NCBI GenBank assembly: GCA_010093605.1
Contig: MU004197.1
Coordinates: 1-64,000 of the forward strand
From: Lophium mytilinum
Taxonomy: Eukaryota > Ascomycota > Dothideomycetes > Mytilinidiales > Mytilinidiaceae
Direction of reading: 5' to 3'
Length of the DNA: 64,000 nt
How positions within the stretch are numbered: the first letter of the stretch is position 1; the number at the start of each line of letters is the position of its first letter. The notes under the pieces were generated by a model. The model did no database searches. It saw only the letters and a list, made by a program, of their open reading frames with translations, and was not told where the DNA came from. The translations under genes and the position numbers were made by a program. Positions 56,002 to 64,000 of the stretch are shown in pieces.

Positions 56002-57368
56002 CTCGGAAGTCGTAATGCGTCAAACTATTGCTGGAAGAGTTTGTAGAACAGTTGTGGGATAGCAACTAGAACAAATGAGAACAAATAGAGCTATACAAAA
56101 CAACAAAAAATGGAAATAAATCGTGGATTTGGCTCGTTCGTGTCTCATCGAGAGTAGCTGTCATAAGTGCCCTGTTGCAAGACTCGGGCTGGAGAAATCT
56201 TTTACGTGGAGAAATAGGGAAAACTCTGATTGCTGAGCCGCACGGCGTAGCTAAGTATGCATCAATCACGGAGGAGGGCTAAGCGCGTATGTATGTACAT
56301 GTCAAAGCTGAGCGGTCAAGGCGCGAGGCTGAGTGGGGGCGGGAATCAGTTTGAACGCGGTTTCTTGCGGCAGGATTGCGTATGACGGCGCCTACATTGG
56401 CTTTCGTGTAAAAGTCTTTTTGGCGAGACCTCTGGGCCCATGGGGAGGTAGATCCATGATCATGAGGATATGGCGGGGATGATTTTCGAGACGGTGGAGA
56501 CGGGTCCCAAGTCAGACGAAACGCATGCCAAGGCCCTACTCTGATTGCATACTAGCGCAGCCTTACAGCTCTACGTGTCCACTTACTCCAAGGCTCTTCC
56601 ATCTCATCCGTCCCATCTCCACACAATGCCAGTATCCCGTTCTCAGTACAAACCATCAAATTTCTATCAAGACTATGCCACTGAATATAGTTCGCAGTTT
56701 GTTTGCCCCGATCGAAGAGCCACCCACGTTGGATACGGTCGGCTTTGTCGAAAGGTCTGGACCGAGCGCTTTCATACAGCTTCATACAATGTAGTACAAC
56801 TATTTCCTCGAGCTGCTTGCCGCAACTTACTATGTTTAGTCGCTTGAATCACAAATATAAGGTAAAGCAGAGAACCTACTTGAGCAGGTTCCAAAGTTCT
56901 CGAATTTCGACTGCATTCATGCTTTCAGGCTGCGTTGGAAACATCAAACTCTCCTTCTCCAAGGCTGGAAATACTTCGCGTCTCGCGCACGTATGAATGG
57001 ACACCCCTAGAATATACGGATTGGGCAGACCTGCTCTTTGTCTCCTTATGAATGTGATTGACGCCTAGCATGAGGTTTCATCCGATATGTTCGATGGAAT
57101 GAGCAATCTACTTACTCTAAGAGCTGGAAGCAGATTTTCATCAAACTACAGCAAAGCTAGCAGTCGAGAACATAATAGTCAAATGGCATACTGCAGCAGC
57201 CTTCTCCTCAGCAACTTACTAGTTCTCATTGTGCCATTTGAGACATCATGCTAGAAGGTCCCATGACAGAGTTCCCTCAGGTATATGAGCTATGTTAGGG
57301 CCGCAGAATTCCACTCCATCTCTAGAGCCCGGTTTCTTTCAGTGTACAAAGGCAGATTGCCCGCCGAA
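56002..57368. other. Intergenic, divergent promoter region
   Basis: 1.37 kb between the start codons of the CorA-like gene (minus) and the FMO-like gene (plus). Frames at 56525-56996 overlap in all three phases with no motif. No repeat recognised. Confidence 0.5.
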
Positions 57369-58865
57369 ATGCCTAAACGAGTCAACCCCACAGAAATTGC
57401 GGTCATTGGGTCCGGTGCCGCAGGTCTTGCAGCTGCAACGTAAGTCCACGTCGATGACAAAGCTCACAATATACACTACGACTTACCGAACTGAAGGTAC
57501 CTACTAGCAGAAGGTATGAAGGTTACGATGTATGAGCGTAACTCTCTGCCCGGGGGGATCTGGACCTCTCGCCACCCCGACAGCATATATGAGAGCGCTA
57601 TCTACGACAACCTCTCTGCAAATGTTCCTCGACAACTGATAGAGTTCTCGCACTGGCCATGGCCGCCCAGTGAACCAGCCTTTCCGACCTCTGACCGTCT
57701 TTCTAAGTACATGATGGACTATTTCCTAGTTCTACAGGCAAGGTTCAGCGACACCTTCGAGACGAGATTCAATGCTACTGTGACATATGTTTGCCGCACT
57801 GGGAATGTGGGAAGGAAGTGGTCTGTGAAATACGATGACGGAACATCGCCCCAAATGACCGCCGATACCGACAAGTTCCACGGTATTGTGGTAGCCACCG
57901 GTGCATTCGACGAAAAGCACGAGCCGAACATCCCAGGCTTGGCGAACTTCAAGGCCCGTCATCCGCAAGTGGTTTCGCACTCAAAAGATTTCAAGAACCC
58001 CTTGGAGTTTAGGAATAAGGTAGGGAAAGCTCTCTTATCTATACCCGAATAAGACTTGCTGACACTTGGAAGCACGTTCTCATTGTCGGCAACGCAGCAT
58101 CTGGTTTTGACATATCACGACAGATCCTCCCGCTGGCAAAAAGTGTTAGCGTGTCCACACGAACAAGTAGAGTCGACCTATTTGACAGCAACATAACGCG
58201 ACGACCTGAAATTCTTCAGTTCAAAGGTGGCAAGAAGCGAGCTATCTACTTCCATGGCAATTCCATCGAACGGGATATCGACCGAGTCATATTCTGCACT
58301 GGATTCAAATATACGCTTCCATTTCTGTACTCTCGATCAAGGTACAAGATGGATGGCCAATGGCACACGCAAGACAGTCGAATGTATGAAGATGGCTTCT
58401 CGATTCCCGGCCTCTACAAACATCTCTTCCATAGGTATCAAGGACCCAAGCCTCGCTTTAGTGGGTCTGACAAAAATGGGAGCGGCCTTTCGAACGGCAG
58501 AGGCCCAAAGCGCTGTAATCGCTCGAGTTTTTGCTGGCAGACTGAAATTACCCCCCAACCAGGACATGGAAAGATGGGAAAATCACATGAGGGAGGATTG
58601 GGAGTGCAGGGTGACGCGAAGGCTGGTCTCTCCAGAAACATTCCATGCTCTACCCGACCCACACGACAAAGAATACATCCTGGAGCTACAGAACTTGGCA
58701 AAGACAGCAACTGGTGCTGATCTACTGCCTCCTCCAACCTGGACAGACTCCATGCAGTACGCCCGCGAGAATCGAATGAGGCTTCGAAGAGAGCACGAGA
58801 TGAGCATGGGGGGATTTCAGAAGCTAGAGGAATGTGAGGAAGCAACAATGGAGCTTGGGCAATAG
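57369..58865 (+). pseudogene. FMO-like flavin monooxygenase, frameshift near the 3' end
   Basis: Exons 57369-57439, 57497-58019 and 58073 onward, with introns of 57 bp (GTAAGT) and 53 bp (GTAGGG). The N-terminus has the FAD-binding IAVIGSGAAGLAAATYL. Then come VTMYERNSLPGGIW, DNLSANVPRQLIEFSHW, the FMO-type segment VVSHSKDFKNPLEF and the NADPH-binding VLIVGNAASGFDIS. After FCTGFKYTLPFL and GFSIPGLYKHLFH the sequence continues in the next frame as IKDPSLALVGLTKMGAAF to 58865. No splice pair explains the change, because the coding match is continuous across it. A one-base indel at about 58429-58436 is therefore likely. It would be about 450 aa, normal for fungal FMO-like enzymes. It may be a real loss or a sequencing error. 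Confidence 0.8.
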
Positions 58866-59261
58866 TTTGTTAGATGGGAGTGATCACATTGCTGAGGAAG
58901 GGGCTTTTCTCAGTGCAGACTAGTAATGATAGTTTTCATATAGGTACCTACCGAATGGGATGAATGTCACGACTGCAATTTCAAATTCTCGATATACTGC
59001 TCATTTGCTTCGCTCCGTTTAACATGTGGCCAGGAATCGTCAGCTTTCCGACCTTAGAACTCAATTCCCTTGAAGAGTTTTTTGTCTGACATCGCGCCTT
59101 CCAGAATATTCCCAAGTTTAGCTTTCTCCAGCACAAAGCCATTGTGTAGCAACTCCAAGAATCACTCTCTCCAAGACACGCGCCACGCTTGCTTTCAACC
59201 AAAAAAAAACGCTTTCTCATCCAAACTGTGACGTCGCGCAAAACCCCGTTCTTTCATAGCA
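58866..59261. other. Intergenic
   Basis: 396 bp between two plus-strand genes. A run of nine A's lies near 59201-59209. Nothing else seen. Confidence 0.45.
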
Positions 59262-59561
59262 ATGCCAAACGACCTACATAACCCCGTGTGTCCCAGCTGG
59301 ACCGACATTCCTGAGTTAGTACAAGGCAGACCCACCATTTGCATGGCCTCCCAAAAACCCACCTGCGAACTGACTCTCTGCTTGAAACCTACTCAACGTA
59401 TCGTCGGCGACTGCAGCCTTTGTGCCGGTGGTTTCTGTGCTAAACATCGGCTGCCGGAGCAGCATTCGTGCGCTTGGCTTGAGGTCCATAAGAAGGCGGA
59501 GTTTGTGAGAAACGCGGAGAAACTGCTTTCGGGGAGGACGGTGGTTAATCGGGGATTATGA
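59262..59561 (+). CDS. Small AN1-type zinc-finger protein
   Basis: 99 aa from ATG 59262. The N-terminal half is undefined (PTICMASQKPTCELTLCLKP). Residues about 41-72 form an AN1 zinc finger: CLKPTQRIVGDCSLC, GGFCAKHRLPEQHSC, with the expected Cys/His order and the FC..HR.PE.H.C end. Charged residues and a short helix follow (HKKAEFVRNAEKLL). AN1 proteins bind ubiquitin or the proteasome/Cdc48 and act in protein stress responses; this short form resembles the single-domain fungal type. No neighbouring partner is evident. Confidence 0.88.
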   Translation: MPNDLHNPVCPSWTDIPELVQGRPTICMASQKPTCELTLCLKPTQRIVGDCSLCAGGFCAKHRLPEQHSCAWLEVHKKAEFVRNAEKLLSGRTVVNRGL

Positions 59562-60854
59562 CGATGCTGAAGGTATGTTTTCTAAGGTCGCTTTCTTTCT
59601 GCGACGTAAGTGACGGCACCGAAACGCAGAAGTGGAAACGACGGAGGAGGGCAGTAAGAAGACGAAGTGGGGGATGACTGAGGAGAACAGCTACTTGGAT
59701 AGACTCGACCGTGTGAGGAGGCGATGAAGGCGAAATCTATCCGATCAAGCCGCAGTCTGGCTTTGCCCGTCTTCCGGGAAGATGTTGCGATTTTGACCGC
59801 GCTTCTGGTCGATTCGGGAATTCCTTTCGCCTTCTCGCCATGTCTTTGCCTAAATGCGCTCTGCAGTATAAATGCACCATCAACATAATCAATCAACGCG
59901 ACCATTCGCGCGCTATTGCACGAGCGCTTGCGGCATGCCCTTACATTTGTCACACTGTAGGAAGGAGGAAGCTCGCAGACCTCCGTGTCCGGAGAGGCAA
60001 GATCTGTAGCCATAGAACAAGTTCGATTTCGCTCAATCACCTGAAATATAGTTTTGCTTCAGTTTTTCATTGACGGCCCATAAGCAGGTCTCAAAACGTG
60101 ATTTACGCAATTAGGAAATCTCACCCGTGCCGCGTGGCAGTATTTAGACCTCCTCACCAGGTACCACCTAAGCATCCCATATCTCCCCAAATTATCTCTA
60201 CCAACCAATGAAAGCGATCTGAACCCGAGAGGTAACCAATAAGAGTGATCTGAAACCGAGAAATTCCAATGCGCTCCTACACGCTAACTATTCAGCTATT
60301 CAGCCCTACATTCCCTCACCTGGTACCACCTAAGCATCCCATATCTCCCCTATACTATTTCTACCACCCTATAAAAGCGATCTGAACCCGAGCATTAACC
60401 AATAAGAGCGATCTGTACCCGAGAAATTCTAGAGGGGAGGAGTTCACGTCACGTGATCGAGTGGCATGTGGCATCCCGACGCTGTGCATCACCTATCCAT
60501 GACGACGATCACCAAAACACCAGCTCTACCCACCAACCACTCTCTGAAACGCGTAAGCTGCTGGGGCTCCCGTGCTATGTTTCGTTCTAAGCCACGTCAT
60601 AAAACCTCAAAAAGACCCTCAAATTCGGGGCTGAGGGGGTGGGACCGATGCTTAGCTGGAGGATGCAGAGTTGCGTGGATAGAGGGCGGTGCAGCAGGGC
60701 GGCGCGTCAGAATGGAAGAATACACTTAAGCGAATAATGAGAGCCTGCTAAGAACGTCTTACTATATATCTCTCTCGTAGTCTTCGTTTCTGCTTCTTCA
60801 ACCTGACCGTGAGCTCTTCAAACAAAACCACAGACCACAGACAGAACAGCAATT
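59562..60854. other. Intergenic with a duplicated segment
   Basis: 1.29 kb. Apart from the repeat at about 60155-60430 there is a CACGTCACGTGATC sequence containing a CACGTG E-box near 60446-60459, and a pyrimidine-rich promoter stretch at 60770-60850 before the next gene. Short frames are unsupported. Confidence 0.5.
60155..60430. repeat. Nested direct repeats
   Basis: A segment starting at GGTACCACCTAAGCATCCCA occurs at about 60160 and again at 60322, a step of 162 bp, and each copy runs to CGAGAAATTC. Inside each copy a motif of about 30 bp (AACCAATAAGAGCGATCTG with ACCCGAG) occurs twice, so four sub-units are present in all. Confidence 0.85.
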
Positions 60855-61657
60855 ATGGCATCTAGAATCATCCCCCTCGTGCTGCTTCTCAGTAAGATCT
60901 CCTTCTTCTCCTCACATCCAGATACTAAACAACCTCAGCATCCACCACCAACGCCTACGGCGACTACGGCGCCGGTGGCGGCTACTCCAACAACGGCGGC
61001 GGCTACAACCCCAGCAGCTACAACTCCTCGTTCTTAACTTCTGGCACGAAAATCCTAACTGCCCACGCCGTCCTCGCCGCCGTCGCTTTCGTGATCCTCT
61101 TCCCAACCGGCGGAATCCTCATCCGGGTCGCCTCCTTCCCCGGTCTATGGCTCATCCACGGCCTCTTCCAGATTTTCGCCTACGTCGTCTATATCGCTGC
61201 CTTCGGCCTTGGGATCTACCTGGCTCAAAATCTGCACATGATGGACCAAACGCATGCGATCATCGGGATGGTGCTGTTTGTGGTGCTGCTCTTCCAGCCG
61301 GTTTTAGGCATGTTGCATCATATCGGCTTTAAAAAGAATACGCGCAGGGGCGTGTGGAGTTATGTGCATATCTGGCTGGGGAGAGGCCTCATCACGCTGG
61401 GAATCGTGAACGGAGGGCTTGGGTTGAAGTTGGCGAAAGACATGGGGATTGGGAAGCCGACGAACGGGCAGGTTATTGCCTATGTTGTTATGGCGGCGCT
61501 CATGTGGGGTGTATATATGCTTGCGGCGGTTTTTGGAGAGGTGAAGAGAGGGAGGGATGGTGGGGACAGTGCGGAGAAGGAAACTGCGAGTTTGAACGAT
61601 GATGCGGCGCCGTCGAGGGGGTCGAGAAGGACTCACGGGAGTAGTATTTATGGTTGA
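60855..61657 (+). CDS. Cytochrome b561-domain membrane protein
   Basis: Two exons, 60855-60891 and 60939-61657, with a 47-bp phase-1 intron (GTAAGA, ACTAAAC, CTCAG); 251 aa. A signal peptide spans the junction (MASRIIPLVLLL then TSTTNAYG), followed by a short Gly/Tyr/Asn-rich segment. Five helices follow: LTAHAVLAAVAFVILFPTGG, LIHGLFQIFAYVVYIAAFGLG, HAIIGMVLFVVLLFQPVLGM with HHIG, YVHIWLGRGLITLGIVNGGL and VIAYVVMAALMWGVYMLAA. Histidines at the ends of the helices (AHAV, IHG, THAI, HIW) are those that bind two haems in the b561 family. There is no DOMON domain. The likely role is transmembrane electron transfer. The last 90 bp of the gene is duplicated just downstream. Confidence 0.9.
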
Positions 61658-61815
61658 GAAGATGCGTAGCGTTCGGAGAGGGATTAAATAGTAGGGACAG
61701 TGAGGAGAAGGAAACTGCGAGTTTTAAGCGATAATGTGGCGCCGTCGAGGGGATTGAGGAGGACTTATAGGAGTAGTATCTATAGGTAAGAGGATGTGTA
61801 GCGTTTGGAGCGGAA
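61565..61815. repeat. Tandem duplication of the 3' end of the b561 gene
   Basis: 61565-61690 (the final coding codons plus 3' flank) is repeated at 61696-61815 with a step of 131 bp. Shared blocks include GGAGAAGGAAACTGCGAGTTT, GGCGCCGTCGAGGGG and GGAGTAGTAT. Many differences are transitions (CACGGG against TATAGG), and the second copy is not part of the gene. Confidence 0.85.
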
Positions 61816-62567
61816 GGCTCAGCAGGTATCTTTATTCATAGGCTGGGGTATCTAATACATTCTTGGCTCGGGCCGGCGCTTTAGGATAGAAAGTAATTCC
61901 TTTATAGAGCTCATGGCGACTAAGCATTTAGGTATTCTATCAATACTGTGGAAAGACTTAGTTGGTGATGTTTACGCATCTTCGCTGGGAAGCATCTATT
62001 TCTTCTCACATGTGGAAATCTTCAATCTCAGTTTTACTTTCGTTCGATTGCAGTTACCTAGATGGTCACGTGGCTATTGAGAGGCACGATGGACGCTTGG
62101 TATAACTCCCTTCATGTTGCGCTCTGACCTTCTTACTCCCAGACTAGGTAAAATTGATTAGAGCCGGTCCTTGCCAAGCCCGGCTATCTTGGTGGGAACT
62201 CTACCCAGTCCTCATCTCCCCTTATGAACACTAACTTACAGCATGATCGATCTCGTCGTGCAAAGGCCAATATAATTAAGTACTCTTCCTGTTCTAAGTT
62301 TAGAGACTGCGGTAGGCATGCCCCTCCATCCTGATGAAACATGCTACCGCATATGGCATCACAGTCAAATCACGCGTGGCATTTCCAGTCGCCCTTTCAG
62401 CGTTCACCAATATCCCCTTCAAATACTGTCTGTCACGCATCATGGTCTCAGAATCTATAGCCAGCATGGTCAAGATCTAATAATAAGCCCTAGACAATTG
62501 TGCCGAGTCGCAGACAGATCCAGTATGCCACTACACTGGGAACTGCTGACGGTATTGCAAACACATT
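61816..62567. other. Intergenic
   Basis: About 750 bp with no gene, repeat or RNA that I can support. Confidence 0.45.
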
Positions 62568-62804
62568 TCAATCATCTCCACCGCCATCGTTGAAATCCGT
62601 ATCAGAGGTATCCTCCCACCCGTCGCCTGCCTCCCACTCCTCGTCGGCATCCCAATTCTCCTCGACGTCCAACTCCTCGTCAGTCTCCCAATCCTCCTCG
62701 ATCTCGTTCTCTAAGGCTTGGTGAACTGTCTTCCAGAAACCTCCAAGCTGCCAAGCCCGTGGCACTCTCGCCTCCTCGGAGTCTGTTTCGTCCAACTTGG
62801 CCAC
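62568..62804 (-). pseudogene. Acidic Trp/Glu-rich coding fragment, no start codon
   Basis: An open frame with no ATG: the earliest codon in use is GTG at 62804, with an in-frame stop a little upstream. It contains RAWQLGGFWKTVHQALE and then repeated acidic units (EEDWETDEELD, EENWDADEEWEAGDGW). It resembles the C-terminal part of the gene at 63165 (GAWQTDDFWVDPA, DEGWETVDSSDWETIS). It may be a decayed tandem copy or a last exon whose upstream exons I missed. Confidence 0.4.
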
Positions 62805-63164
62805 GTTCGCTTCGCCTCTATATCATTTAACCATCATATTATCATTTGTATCCCGCCGGCACTGGATTGCAGAGTAGACTAGGAAATGGCAGGCCTGATT
62901 CAGGCTGGGTTAGTGACGTGTGGCACATGACGAGTACATGAACCCTGCCGTTTTGCGAACCATTATTTCGGTTCATGTGGGATTCACAGAGTCTCTGACT
63001 GTATTAAAGCAAGTTGGGGCAACAGTGGAAATATCATTAAAGTGAAATGAACTATGGCTCGTTTCGGATCAATGCTATCTTCGGACATTTACCCGCCTTC
63101 CTATCTAACCTCTGAGTGTTGAAAAGCTCACCGAGAGCTTTCAAGAAGCTCAATGTCGACCACG
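62805..63164. other. Intergenic
   Basis: 360 bp; nothing recognised. Confidence 0.4.
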
Positions 63165-64000
63165 CTAATCCCTCACATACACTAGAACAGTCTTGTTGTT
63201 GTTTGCGCCCGACTTACCACCGTCCTCGATTGTAACTAAGACCACGTTCTGATGATCGAAGTGGGCCCCGTCGTCCGTACTCGAGATGGTTTCCCAGTCA
63301 CTTGAGTCAACCGTCTCCCACCCCTCGTCACTTTCTTCTGCGCAAGCTGGATCGACCCAGAAGTCATCCGTCTGCCATGCTCCTTCTTTCTGCTTTTTAG
63401 CCTCTGGCGCTGTGACGGTCTTCTCGGATGATGTTGGTGACTCCTGCTCTACAGCCCGGTCTCGTCCGTGATCTTTGTGCAAATTTTGCTTTGGAGGAGG
63501 CACAACCGGCTTGCGAATTGGGCGCGTTGATTCCAGCCAAGGTCCAATCCTGCTCACCGCCTGCTCGTGAAGCTGTTGTCTTAGCATCGCGTCTGTCTCC
63601 GGGGTTACCGATCGCGAACGATTAGAGAATGCTGAATTACAAGCTGTGCCGGTATTGGTAATAGATGGCGCGACGGGATACTTTCGCGCATTGAAGTTGT
63701 ACCACTGCGCGGGACGGTCGAGGTTATCGGGGATTATTGCCTCTTTGCTAAAGAAGTATGATTGAAGGCGGGTCTGGGTGACCGGTTTTAACTTCCCTTG
63801 AAATTGGAAAGTTACATTCCTGGAAATCCTGTCCAGCTCTGCCCACCGCAAGGATGTCTTTTTGGCGAGAATCATGGAGCGAGTTGAATCCACGATCGAG
63901 AAATCGGCCGCGTCCACGGTGCGATCTGATGGTTCCGCTGGCGTTCCAACGACCTCCAATTCCAGATCTTTCGCCAACTTGGGTAGCAGACCCAAGCTGA
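63165..64000 (-). CDS. Partial uncharacterised protein, 5' end beyond the window
   Basis: The frame is open from the right edge of the window to a stop at 63165, about 278 codons. No ATG sits near the edge, so the start lies outside. Visible parts: ADFSIVDSTRSMILAKKTSL, ITFQ-like NVTFQFQGKLKPV, a Ser/Pro/Lys-rich disordered middle, then GAWQTDDFWVDPACAEESDE and DSSDWETISSTDDG, ending with a hydrophobic strand-like end (NNKTVLVYVRD). I do not recognise a domain. A shorter relative may lie at 62568-62804. Confidence 0.6.
   Translation of the reverse strand, partial: SLGLLPKLAKDLELEVVGTPAEPSDRTVDAADFSIVDSTRSMILAKKTSLRWAELDRISRNVTFQFQGKLKPVTQTRLQSYFFSKEAIIPDNLDRPAQWYNFNARKYPVAPSITNTGTACNSAFSNRSRSVTPETDAMLRQQLHEQAVSRIGPWLESTRPIRKPVVPPPKQNLHKDHGRDRAVEQESPTSSEKTVTAPEAKKQKEGAWQTDDFWVDPACAEESDEGWETVDSSDWETISSTDDGAHFDHQNVVLVTIEDGGKSGANNNKTVLVYVRD

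Noticed and set aside
56525-56996. Overlapping plus-strand frames of 89-100 codons
   Set aside because: Three frames open at once over the same bases with no domain or intron signal; a chance low-stop region.

Overview
The window is the left end of a chromosome of a filamentous ascomycete fungus (Pezizomycotina; class not resolved). It opens with 16 CCCTAA telomere repeats. The first 13 kb is AT-rich and full of TA dinucleotides, as left by repeat-induced point mutation (RIP). The genes further in have fungal introns of 47-66 bp with GT(A/G)NG donors, CTNAY-like branch sites and AG acceptors, and they include typical fungal families (Rad14/XPA, DHA1-type MFS, cytochrome b561, fungal CorA-like, UPF0303).

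Layout. 1-13.3 kb: telomere, then a RIP-degraded subtelomere holding a 3.44-kb unit duplicated head to tail (about 1850-8737) with a short telomere-like motif at the seam. 13.3-15.4 kb: the 3' part of a giant DUF3638-type gene, now a pseudogene that grades into RIP sequence at its 5' side. 15.9-27.6 kb: an accessory block with four copies of a small gene family I do not recognise (here the WAxWA family), an MFS transporter, RAD14, a 651-bp MITE with perfect 8-bp target duplications, and a Lys-rich protein with an 11-residue tandem repeat. 28.2-32.1 kb: two F-box-like genes, one broken. 33.5-34.9 kb: tandem UPF0303 genes. 35.8-39.4 kb: a 1,199-aa ankyrin/CorA-like protein. 39.9-45.5 kb: a 109-bp tandem array, a broken small membrane-protein gene and three related F-box genes, of which two are broken. 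46.0-53.5 kb: four RING-plus-membrane paralogues, all on the minus strand. 54.4-64 kb: a second CorA-like gene, an FMO-like monooxygenase with a frameshift, an AN1 zinc-finger protein, a cytochrome b561 protein and a partial acidic protein at the right edge.

Common thread. Many accessory genes belong to ubiquitin-related families: five F-box-like loci, four RING loci, the AN1 protein and the DUF3638 relic (a family often annotated as ubiquitinyl hydrolase). Several are tandem paralogues in different states of decay, as expected for birth-and-death evolution near a telomere. That they work together is inference. Exon boundaries come from reading splice sites and checking reading phase by eye. 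Function calls rest on motif recognition, not on searches.
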